Source: Smallanthus sonchifolius (Eukaryota; Streptophyta; Magnoliopsida; Asterales; Asteraceae). Taken from it: a stretch of 64,000 bases of DNA. Under the pieces are notes generated by a model. The model was not told where the DNA came from. It ran no database searches and saw only the letters and a program-made list of their open reading frames with translations. The DNA lies in the NCBI GenBank assembly GCA_023525975.1, contig CM042035.1, positions 32,455,001 to 32,519,000 on the forward strand. Reading direction: 5' to 3'. The position numbers were made by a program, and so were the translations under genes. Of this stretch, positions 22,749-32,066 are shown one piece after another; position 1 is the first letter of the stretch; each line of letters opens with the position of its first letter.

Positions 22749-23520
22749 CTAAGGATTGAACATTCCTATCATGTTGACAACATGTTCAAAACGGGTTCGA
22801 TCAAATGCCTTAGTGAAAAGGTCAGCAAAGTTGTCATCCGTGTGAACTTTTACAAGTTCAATCAAGTGCTTTTCAGCACAATCACGGATGAAGTGGTGAC
22901 GAATCTCAATGTGTTTAGTTTTGGAATGTTTCACCGGGTTGTTTGTGATGGACATGGTGGCGTTGTTGTCAATGAACAAAGGGTTCGAGTGTAGTTTAAG
23001 CCACAGTCTCTCAATTGCTGCTAGATCCACAATATCTGAGAATAACAGCTTGCGGCAGCAATGTACTCTACTTTACATGTTGAGACAGAAACCGTTGACT
23101 GCTTCTTGAACTGTCAGGAGACCAGTCTGTCTCCCAAGAATTGACATCCACCTGAGGTTGATTTTCTATCGAGATTACAACCGCTATAGTCAGAATCAGT
23201 GTAAGCTTTGAGGTGAAATAACTGCTGCTTGGAGTACCAAAGACCCAATCGAGGTTTCTCTTTCAGGTATCTGAAGATTCTCTTCATAGCGATCATATGA
23301 GATTCCTTCGGTTATGACTGAAACCTCGAGCACAAGCACACAGCAAACATTATGTCGGGTCTTGAAGCTGTGAGATACATAAGAGATCCGATCATCCCAC
23401 GGTACAATTTACAGTCTACATCCTTTCCATCTTTATCTGGATGCAAACCGTGATTAACTGGGATTGGTGTGCCGTAAGTACTACAATCATTCATTTTGTA
23501 TTTCGACAAAATGTCTTGGG
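22749..23520 (-). pseudogene. Copia RT end and RNase H
   Basis: Three pieces on the minus strand: 23520-23312 (DILSKYKM ... GSLMYLTASRPDIMFAV), 23296-23114 (KRIFRYLK ... LGLWYSK ... YTDSDYSGCNLDRKSTSG, which contains RNase H Asp residues) and 23030-22749 (VKHSKTKHIEIRHHFIRD ... ADLFTKAF). Frames change between them. The RNase H fold is nearly complete, while RT is cut upstream of DILSKYK, where non-element DNA starts. Confidence 0.9.
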
Positions 23521-24462
23521 GTGGTGGACCTAGAAATTTCATTAATTGGGGTGAGAAATTTGTTTGGTCGGTTAACTAGTGATACATAACACTAAAAGTT
23601 TTTCATAGGGGCGATCGGGTGCTATTGCAAAATTTTATGGGGGCGATCGGGACTTTAACGCGTATATAATATTAAAAAAAGTTTCATAGAGGGCAGATGT
23701 CTCCCATATCCTTAACATAGGTCCGCCCATGTTCTTCAAGCCATATCTTATCAATAGTTGTAGGTCACGATGGCTGGTTATTGAGACTCACTCGTGGTGA
23801 CTATTATACTATTAAAAACTTGAGGCTCGGTATATTGGTCTTGTAGAGTTGTTTTTAAATGGTTTTATATCACCACTTGATATATTATCCATATATTTAA
23901 CAAGAAAAAAAAAGTATTTGATTGGAAACAAGTCTAGAATGTGTATAAAATCATTTTCATGAAATAATTTTTTTATTTATTATTATACGGCACATGACAA
24001 AATGAGAGGCGACTTGCAATTGATGTGATATGGATGGAACCAATGAAACTTGGACACGTACCGTTGCCTTTGAACACCATATCGAAATTACGTGAAAAAT
24101 GGTTGGCAATTTCTAAAGTCATCGCCCCACCACCAATACCACCCATTTGACCACATAATAACATCTATATCTATATCTCTCATCTCGGCATCAATTAGAT
24201 CAACAAAACCAAACCATTGCCTCAAACTTGTCAATAAACAATTCTATGTTCAATTTGCAAAAAGCACTCCAAACTCACGTGAACTTGAACGAAGCTTTGT
24301 AGTTGCTTCCCCCCCCCCCCTCTTTTCACGGAATAGACCTATGTGTCGGCCAGTGCCGGGGCAGAGATAGGGACCATGAAAGAGGATTCGGCCCTAGAAT
24401 AACCAAACATTAATCCAAGCATATGTAATTGAAATGAACAGATGGGAAGTTCGCCCTCCATT
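23521..24462. other. Unassigned AT-rich DNA
   Basis: No coding region is supported. Two GGGGCGATCGGG-type copies occur at 23608 and 23640, and a C10 run at about 24311-24320. I see no other structure. Confidence 0.4.
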
Positions 24463-24886
24463 TCTATTCCTATAGGTTTTTCATGACACGTGTCATGTCC
24501 ATATTCATTTTCATCTTTTTTTTTTCCGCATCTCTCTTTTATTAAATACAAATTTATTTTTTTAGTAATAATAATATAATTTTAAATAAAATACTAATTA
24601 TACTAATAAAACACATTTATTTTAAATTATCCCTTATTTTAAGAAATTTTAAAAATCTAATTGTCTAACTTTTATTTCCAATCAAATAGTAAATGAAAGT
24701 CAAATAAATTAAAGAGTATTTTTTTTTAAACTTAATTATATATTATATTTTATATATTTTGAATTTTATTTTCTATATTTAGTACATGTAATGCATTTTT
24801 ACATCTGTAAAATATATACATAAAGTTTTAAGATTTTTTTGTATGATATTTTTCACCACGTGTGTAGTACACGAGTTCTAAACTAG
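24463..24886 (+). mobile_element. Small non-autonomous Helitron-like element, copy 1
   Basis: The right end CGTGTGTAGTACACG (a 5-bp stem hairpin) followed by AGTTCTAAACTAG/T fits a Helitron 3' terminus (hairpin then CTAG before T). The body from about 24485 matches that of 48442-48872 (TCTCTCTTTTATTAAATAC ... ATAAAACACATTTATTTTAAATTAT). The left end near TCTATTCC is approximate. Confidence 0.6.
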
Positions 24887-25074
24887 TTTAATATATATAT
24901 AAATAATTAATAATTTAAAAATTATTAATATTATACTTAATATTTCCTATTTTTTGAATTTTGAAAAGTACAAATTCATATACGAACATTTACATCCTTA
25001 TCCAGTTTTGTAAGTTGGTACATGATGACGTGATATTTTATTGTTTGTTTTAGGCAAAAACTATTTATTTAATT

Positions 25075-25600
25075 AGAGTAAAAACCATAAAAAAAACTAA
25101 AATACTTTTTAATTTTTTTAATAAAAGTCACTCGACAAATTTTTACACATAATAAAACAACGTAGTTTTTGTTTTTTTCTCACAAAATCACTCGACAACT
25201 ATTTATACTAGCAAATGTATCGGCAGAATCAAGGGAAATCGACCGACAAATTTATTCTACAAAGAGAATTTTTAATCAAATTAAATCCATTTTGTAAATG
25301 TACCTGTAAAATCTTTGAAAACACAAACAATCAAATCTTTTTGCAATTGAATCGCTTACTTTGGTTTTGCTTATGTCGGTTGATTTTCTTTGCTTTGCTT
25401 CTACCGATTCGTTTTCTAAAGTAAATAGTTGTCCAGGGACATTTGTGAAAAAACAAGAAAGTATGTCGATTTTTTATATGTAAAAATTTGTTGAGTGACT
25501 TTTATAAGGAAAAAATAAAAAGTATTTTGGTTTTTTATATGAAAAAAATTATTGAGAACCTTTTATGAGAAAAATATAAAGTATATTAGTTTTTTTTAAT
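25075..25600. mobile_element. Foldback or MITE-like element with inverted arms
   Basis: The left arm (about 25095-25150, AAAATACTTTTTA ... AAAAGTCACTCGACAAATTTTTAC) is mirrored on the right (about 25480-25545, GTAAAAATTTGTTGAGTGACTTTT ... AAAAGTATTTTGG). An extra copy of the CACTCGACAA unit lies at 25188. There is no ORF between the arms. Target-site duplication was not resolved. Confidence 0.5.
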
Positions 25601-26728
25601 TGTATTTGCCATTTTAATCATGGTCCTACATTTAACAGCAATTCTAGTTTTTTACTAACTTAAGGCATTTGTTTTACTAATTTAATTTCTTTTTTTAACC
25701 GCAAATATACATAATTTACTCTTAAAATCACATCAACATTTCGCATGATTTGAAATTACAATCACTTGATTAAAGAGTACACCACTCTACTACCATGATG
25801 TCCACTTAAAAACACTAATTCGATTACTTCATGCATATTTTTATTTTGACTAATACAAGTCCTCAAACTTCTTATTATTTTAATAAAATAATTACTTTTG
25901 ATCGTATTTTATTTCTTTTATAACTTTTAAAATATAATTTTTACCAGAATTGTATCTACACCGTTGTGACGCGTTTATTTTTATTCAAGTTTGATATAGA
26001 TTTCTCTCAAAACCGACACGGGTCAAATATAATATGGTTTTTCTGTTTTTTTTTAGAACGTAATTTTTTTTATTTTAAAAATACATTTGCAACGTGATTA
26101 TTTCTATTGACGTTTCGATATAAATTTAAATCAAAACCGAGCGGCTCAAATATATTGTTGCAACGTGTTTTATTTATCTACTTTTCGATGTTCAAAATCG
26201 ATTCGTCGCAACTTCATACGTTTATCTTTACATGCATAGCCACGTCAATGTGCTAACTTTTTCGAGCGTTCCGACATTAATTTTTTTCATAGTTTCGTTT
26301 TTTTAGTATAAAGTTCTAACGCTCTTATTGTAACGCTCGGGATTACGTCACAGTTTTGTTTTTTACATAAAGTTACCAATATTATCAACGCCTCGACCAC
26401 AACATACGGATTTACGTCTACTAGTCAGGACATGTTTTGTAAATTTAAAAAGGAATTCTGCTCGAAAAAAAATATAAATTACAAATTAGTTAAACACAAT
26501 TTACATGTCAAAAATCCATCAATTATATTCTATCTTATTATTTCAAATTCCAATGAGTTATGGTTTCAAGTTCGGTGCTTATGGTTTAGATTTGAAGTTA
26601 TGAAAATTTTTGTGTTTTGTTATTATGGAGAACAAGAAGGATTAGAGTATCATTATTATATTTATAAATTATATTTAATAAAATAATTAAAATTATAAAC
26701 GTTATGAACATGTATATTTATAAGTACA
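25601..26728. other. AT-rich DNA without a supported gene
   Basis: The region is low-complexity. Phrases such as AAAACCGACACGGGTCAAATATA (near 26010) and a relative near 26135 suggest an old degraded repeat. No gene is seen. Confidence 0.4.
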
Positions 26729-26940
26729 CTAGCTTACTAACCCGTGTATTACATAGGTGGATTAAAGAAAAAAGATGTTACAAACACGTTTAATAGTCGA
26801 TTCGATTAAAAGTATTCATTTCACAATTAACAATTTCCTTGCTGGATCCAAATCAAGTAAGCAGTCTTAATACAATTTCTTCAACAAAAGTCAGGGACAA
26901 AAACTGTAGTTTACTCTTTTCTTTTTTTTTTTTTTTTTTT

Positions 26941-27031
26941 CTAGCATGCCTTGTGTCCACCTACTTTTCTAGCATTCAATAACTGTTTTGATGGAGATTC
27001 TGTTTCACTGTCAGAAATAAAACAGAGAACA
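26941..27031 (-). pseudogene. Possible terminal exon followed by a poly(A) run
   Basis: On the minus strand the acceptor TTTCTGACAG precedes TGAAACAGAATC; the short frame ends KVGGHKAC and TAG. An A-rich run (T-rich at 26915-26940 on the plus strand) follows at once. I do not recognise the protein. The run could be a captured cDNA tail or simple sequence. Confidence 0.3.
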
Positions 27032-27759
27032 TGATATACCTGATGAGATTTTTTATATACTGCAATTAACATATTGTAAAGAATAAAAAAGAAGATTACT
27101 ATGATGATAAAACAAAAGCATGGCATGCATTCACACAGGTTTTCCCAATGTTGCATGTATAATACAATTAGTTAGTAAATACAGAACTAAGGATGATTGT
27201 CCCATTATCTTTTCCTGGAAATTACATAAGCTAAATTACTAAATTAGATTATCTCATTGAGAATACTTAAAATCAATTTACCTCCAGACAAACAAAAGCA
27301 GAAAGCCGAAATTTCATAGAATCACAAAGAAAGTTATCATAAGGCAAAACTCTTCACTAACCATGTCAGTTCCTGTTCAATAATCTCCAAAAATATCACA
27401 ACCATTTAAATATGGATTCAATTCAGTTTAGCATTCTCTTGTTTAATTGGTATCATTATCAAGCTGAAAACCTTATGGTACTTTCCATGAAAAATCACAT
27501 AGCTAAGTGATATCAATTGACTGCTAGCCACATACAGATAGTGCGAGAATACAAATATGAAGAATATGTATAGGTGTAATTAGCATGCATAGCCTGTATA
27601 ATTTTAATAGTTCTTAAACATTTGAACTTATTACACGTTTAATTATAAAAAGAAATGCATTAAGATGCATGATATGCCAATATTTGTTGATATTATTCAT
27701 ATGTCAACAAAAAATATTGCAATGTACACATGCCACCAACAAAACCATATATAGCTTAC

Positions 27760-27854
27760 CATTACTCGCGCTATAGTCAAAGGATTCCAAAGCCTCAGAA
27801 GTGTTCAGGTAAATGTTTGGTGATAGCATATGCACCAAATGATCATCAACCCAC
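27760..27854 (-). pseudogene. Captured exon of a prostaglandin E synthase 2-like gene, second
   Basis: A 95-bp exon joined in phase to the previous one. It reads WVDDHLVHMLSPNIYLNTSE and then ALESFDYSASNG, a stretch highly typical of plant PGES2-like proteins. The acceptor is AATGTAG and the donor AATG/GTAAGC. The exons that should follow (FSFTEK onward) were not found, so the gene is a fragment. Confidence 0.7.
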
Positions 27855-28072
27855 CTACATTATCACACTATGCTTTAGCCTTTTAAATCGTTCAATACCT
27901 TAATTATATTGCTGCTAAACGGTTCAAGATCGAATAGCAATACAACCTGACCAATTGTTTATATAGGGGTATCTATTTTATTTTTTAATCCTTATAACCG
28001 GTCCATGTAGTTAGCAGTATATACAACAAATATATATACGCTTAGCCATTAGATAAATAAGAAAACTAAAAC

Positions 28073-28160
28073 CTGCACCACTTGTCATCTTCATCATCAT
28101 AAGAGACCACTGATGAAGCTTTCAAAGGACTGATCTTGTTCCCCATCTTACCAATAATAG
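28073..28160 (-). pseudogene. Captured exon of a prostaglandin E synthase 2-like gene
   Basis: An 88-bp exon with acceptor TTCTTGCAG and donor GTGCAG/GTTTTAG. It reads AIIGKMGNKISPLKASSVVS, then an acidic linker ending DDKWCR. The family has a thioredoxin/GST-like fold; plant members carry LVDSSAII and a D/E-rich loop here. Active-site Cys motifs lie upstream and are absent. Confidence 0.65.
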
Positions 28161-28268
28161 CTGCAAGAAAGACTCGTCGTGTCATTCAGAGGATATACCA
28201 ATTAACATACCAGATGTAAATAAAATCTTATTAAAATTCATAGTGGATTAATAATTTAAAGAAAATAC

Positions 28269-28386
28269 CTGATGAATCAACCAAAGTTCTTGATACATTT
28301 TAGATGCTCGTCAAGCTGGGCGATCAATTCATCAAATGTAGATCTCCTTGTTGGATCCTTTCTTGCATGTCTTTTGGCAATAGCAT
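28269..28386 (-). pseudogene. Captured exon of an unidentified gene, joined to a PGES2-like exon end
   Basis: The acceptor TTTGTAG ends at 28387 and the donor is CATCAG/GTATTTTC. In one frame most of the exon reads AKRHARKDPTRRSTFDELIA then a stop. In another frame its last codons read TLVDSS, which join in phase with the next exon as in prostaglandin E synthase 2-like proteins. The two frames suggest two sources fused within one exon. A probable upstream exon (Pro-rich, ending QIPN, donor at 28714) precedes it. Confidence 0.45.
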
Positions 28387-28849
28387 CTACAAATTGCATA
28401 CAAAACAAAAGTGGATTATTTCAAGTGGATCCAGATTATCAGTTAATTTATCAAAATTAAAGAAAATAAAGAAGATTAAAAATAAAATACTGTTAGTTTG
28501 ATCAACAATCAACGAAAGAAGATTAAAATTCAAAGTAAAAAAAAACAACACAGAAAAAGAAGAACACGAATATCAAAATTAAAATTCTTGATATAACATA
28601 TCGGATGGGATCGAAGGTCAATCAAACCGTGTATGAACACCTAATCAACAAACAACGAAGGGCGATTAAAAACACTAATCAAAATCATTACAAATAAAGA
28701 AGATATAATATACCGTTTGGAATTTGACCTAAAACAAAGGCGGCGACAGAAGTTGAACATACGGTGGATGGGGGTGGCGGCATAGCTTCAACAGGGGGAG
28801 AATAGGGTTTCAGTATAGGGAAAGGAAAAACGAAAGATCCGTCGATTGC

Positions 28850-28998
28850 TTGTAGATTTGTTGCAGATCCAGACGATGTGAAAATTAGGGACCACTAATG
28901 AAGCTTTAGCCATCTTGCATCTTGCTGATAAACTGTTCAAGATCCTGATGATTGCTTGTAGATTTGTTGCAGGTCCAGACGATCCGAAAATTAGGGTT
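28850..28998. repeat. Short tandem duplication inside the Helitron
   Basis: The block ATTGCTTGTAGATTTGTTGCA plus CCAGACGAT and AAAATTAGG occurs at about 28850-28891 and again at about 28953-28997, offset about 104 bases. It covers the 5' part of a captured gene. Confidence 0.6.
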
Positions 28999-29218
28999 TT
29001 CGCCCAAAGAGAGAAGAGAAGGAACATGGGGGTGAATGAAAGGTTTCTGAGGGTAAATGCGACGGGACTAACCGGGTATACCCGGATCCATAATTAGATC
29101 CGCGTAAAAAAGAACGGCTATGTAATGGTGTTGTGAAATAGCGGGAAAAACAATGGTTTTTTTCCTTAAAATAATGTCACGTGTCCTGAGTAAATTTTCA
29201 TTTATTATAGTAGTAAGA

Positions 29219-29879
29219 TACGAATATATTAAATAACATTTTGAATTGGTTGGAATTGTTATGAAGTTGAACTTATAAAAAATCTAGCATTGGCAAAATT
29301 GTTCTAGAGCGTTTTTTTATATATTTCAAGTCGGTTTTGTGATGAGTTTAAAATCGGGTTTGGATTAATGTGTATCCCGTATGTAAATATTAACCACCTA
29401 AGATTATAAACAGGATCCCAATATTCACGGAAAACCCACGAATAATGGTTATTGAATAATAGGATACCCATGGGTATGAGATTCAATTTTACAATCAAAC
29501 ATGTAACTCGTAATACCAAAACTAGTCCCAAACATGGGACATTGCCATGTTATGACCGGTTATCTCTATAATGAATTTGATCATAACAGTAGCACTGCAT
29601 AATTAATATTAATATTCCTTTCGATCAGTGTTTTTTATATTTCTAAAGGGTAAAATAAAAAAAACAGCTAAAAGGAAAACGAGTCACAAATAATATAACA
29701 AATTTAATCATCATTGAAGCAATTTAACCTTAGTATTCATGTTTTGACACTAATTACTAACTGTTTAGAAAGAATTTAAATATGGGCCCTTACCAAAAAA
29801 TATCCGTTTTAAACCGTTACCTAACGACCCGACTCGTCAAATTTGCCACTTCTACTTTATATCTATATTGATAATTGTA
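29219..29879. other. AT-rich DNA, nothing recognised
   Basis: No coding or terminal-repeat signal is seen between the Helitron and the LINE relics. Confidence 0.4.
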
Positions 29880-30240
29880 CATGTATGTAACTTACAGGCT
29901 TGGTACGACCTACTTGGCTTCGATCTCGTGTCGATAAAAAACTTCATGTTCATAAAAAGGTGTAGATATGTTTCTTTCAAATGGTGGATTATGATTAGTT
30001 GGATTATGTCTTGTGTGATGTCTGCTTCGTTTTCAAACGGTGAAACCGTTTTTCAAACTGTAAATCCACCCAACTCGGCTGGTTCGATTTAGTTTTTCAT
30101 TCATTTTATGGCAGATGGGGGAGAGGTTTGGACCTTAAATGTGGTTTTCTGTAATCATTGTGCTGATAGCCATGATCACCTCTTTTGTACTTGTGTCCTG
30201 CTACAATTTGGAACAGTTTAAATAAATTGAAGGGTTTGGA
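29880..30240 (+). pseudogene. L1-type LINE relics (RT piece and zf-RVT)
   Basis: About 29980-30060 reads ISWIMSCVMSASFSNGE, like the RT segment of plant L1 elements before the FKGKRGLRQGDP block, which is missing. About 30138-30215 reads VVFCNHCADSHDHLFCTC, a zf-RVT finger near the C-terminus of plant LINE ORF2. The roughly 500 codons between are deleted. Confidence 0.5.
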
Positions 30241-30882
30241 TCAGTCAGTATGAAACTACTTTTGGCCAGAATCTCGCCGAGGCGTTTTTCCTGCGCCTCA
30301 TATGAGCGCCTAGGTCTCATTTGACAATTATGCTTTGGGATATGAGTTTAATACATCAATTTAATTTTTATACACCAATTTAAATTATTTATATTAATGG
30401 GTATTAAAGTGCATTCACTGACATGACTTTCATCAGTCAAACTTAACACGCTAATTCAAATTTTGTCCCTTTTTTATTTTATTCCCTTTTTCTATAACAT
30501 GTGATACATTTTTAATGCTAAATAAATAAAAATTAAATATTTAGTTTGGAATAAAGTATTTTAAATAATTTAAGTAGTAATAAAGTATGTTAAATGTATT
30601 AAAATAATATATAAATGTGTAAACTCTTTTTTAAATAGTTTATCTATAAACAATATATATAGCTTTTTCATTAATACACATTTATATATCACGTCATTTT
30701 AGAAACATCGACAATATCATTAAAAACTGGCAAGAGTGGTGTGAAAATTAATAAATTTTTTTATTTATATAATTTATATTAAATAGTTAAATATAAACAT
30801 AAATAAAATAATATTTATTAAAATTAAACATTTATTATTTTTGTTTTCGTTTCCACCAATACAGTGGTCAATCTTGCAACCG
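30241..30882. other. AT-rich DNA, nothing recognised
   Basis: The only local feature is a palindromic-looking GCGCCTCATATGAGCGCC at 30292-30309. There is no gene. Confidence 0.4.
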
Positions 30883-31409
30883 TGTTGAAGCATGTTTTGG
30901 TAACTACAGATAAAATTCTATGTATCGGTGTACTCAACTAGTACGCAGGAGAATGTTTCTGCGTACTTAGCAAGTTCACCACTTGTTCATACGCACTTAA
31001 CAAGTGCGCAAAGCATTTTCCTTGCATACTTAATAAGTACGCATGACCAAATGTCATGCGTACTTGTTAAGTGCGCATGACAAGTTGTTCATGCCCCTAT
31101 AAATAGAGTTGTTGGGCTCATTTGTAAAGGTAGAGAATAGAATGTGAGATTCTGAGAGAGGTCGGGTCGGGACGAGCTCTCCCGACCCCTGGACCGTGAG
31201 CTTAAACTAGAGATGTATAATCCTTCGGTATGTAATCTGTGATGATAACGTTGTTATGGATTATCGATTCTCTTGTTTATCTGTTCTTATAGTTCATATG
31301 CTCTGGTCCATCGTTTCCTTCAACTGTTCTCCCCACAAATCAACGAGCAGGTCTTACCTTGCACTAATCAGTCTTCCGGTGTGATAGATCGAGGCCCCCG
31401 GGACCTACA
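30883..31409 (+). repeat. 5' LTR, type A (527 bp)
   Basis: TGTTGAAGCATGTTTTGG at the start and CCCCCGGGACCTACA at the end. It has the same length as the inverted copy at 44220-44746, with about thirty differences by eye. The TATA box CTATAAATAG lies at about 31095-31104, and the repeat cluster (30930-31082) is just upstream. Confidence 0.9.
30930..31104 (+). promoter_or_regulatory. U3 cluster of GCGTACTT/AAGTGCGC inverted repeats and TATA box
   Basis: Paired units such as GCGCACTTAACAAGTGCGC (30993 area) and GCGTACTTGTTAAGTGCGC (31058 area) repeat about five times, then CTATAAATAG. Some halves vary while their partners vary with them, which suggests that pairing or dyad symmetry is kept. Confidence 0.65.
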
Positions 31410-31410
31410 A

Positions 31411-31424
31411 GTGGTATCAGAGCA
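31411..31424 (+). other. Primer-binding site (initiator Met tRNA type)
   Basis: TGGTATCAGAGC starts two bases after the LTR end, complementary to the 3' end of initiator Met tRNA, the usual primer of copia elements. Confidence 0.85.
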
Positions 31425-32066
31425 TATGCTCTTATTTTTCGAGTGTTGTGAGTATGTTAGGAACATATGTCATCCATATGTGATTCTGTTTACATCTGCA
31501 TTGGTGATTCTTGAGTCTTGTTTCATACACTTGTTCATCTTGAAAGAATCCCATATTCATCCTTGTGTTGTTCTTGTTTTGTTGTTACAGTCATCATTCT
31601 CCGTTTTGAGTCATAAATCTGATCACTGGTCCAAACTACATTGTTCATATCTTTGAACTTTGTCATATCACATTTTGATCAAGATAAGTGGATACATTTG
31701 TCAAAACTTGTCTTTCTGTCCCATGCGTACTTGTCACAACTCATGCGTACTTATTGTTCTGCGCATTTATTTTCTTGGTACTTAAAACCATGCGCACTTG
31801 TCAAATTCATGCGTACCTGTGACCCTGTGTACTTGTGATCTTGTATACTTGTATCCTTGTCAAAGTTTCTTGCATACCTGTCATCCTACACATCTTGTCA
31901 TTCATGTGTACTTAGTCTCTTGTGCGTATTTATCAATCCTGCGTACTTAATTGTTTCATGCGTACTTGTTATCCTGCACACTTATAAGTACGCAAGACCA
32001 TTCTGTCTCACGCGTACTTATAGTCAAATACCCAAGTTTGAAATTCAGATTTCTGAGTCTTACACA
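31425..32066 (+). repeat. Leader with direct repeats of a CATGCGTACTTGT-type unit
   Basis: From 31722 to 32020 the unit TGCGTACTTGT occurs about ten times, mostly in one orientation as half-units, unlike the paired units of the LTR. The leader ends at gag ATG 32067. No convincing protein is encoded, although one frame stays open through part of it. Confidence 0.55.

Larger units (their letters stand above)
16974..23520 (-). mobile_element. Sirevirus-like Ty1/copia element, 5'-truncated, minus strand
   Basis: Read on the minus strand: end of RT and RNase H (23520-22749), a non-coding spacer, promoter-like module, intron, large downstream ORF (20572-17622), polypurine tract (17480-17492) and 3' LTR (17479-16974). 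gag, protease, integrase and most of RT are missing, and the break at about 23520 falls within RT. A large ORF after pol in a copia element fits the Sirevirus group. It parallels 30883-44214 part by part, but the two differ widely and so belong to separate families. Confidence 0.85.
26729..29218 (-). mobile_element. Helitron carrying captured gene fragments (2,490 bp)
   Basis: On the minus strand it starts A/TCTTACTACTATAATAAAT (29218) and ends ACACGGGTTAGTAAGCTAG/T (26729). A 5' TC, a 3' CTAG preceded by an imperfect hairpin, and insertion between A and T without duplication are the Helitron hallmarks. Inside are exon pieces with introns (28714 region, 28386-28269, 28160-28073, 27854-27760, 27031-26941), all on the minus strand. 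No Rep/helicase gene is present, so it is non-autonomous. Confidence 0.75.

Noticed and set aside
23973..24164. 63-residue Gly/Met-rich minus frame
   Set aside because: Short, no recognised motif, no splice or promoter context.
24303..24322. C-run as a regulatory site
   Set aside because: A simple homopolymer, possibly a sequencing artefact; no context supports a role.
26941..27156. Minus-strand frame with a hydrophobic stretch
   Set aside because: It spans an apparent intron; only the last 90 bases look like an exon.
31273..31656. 127-residue frame at the 5' LTR end and leader
   Set aside because: It crosses the LTR end and primer-binding site; not a gene.
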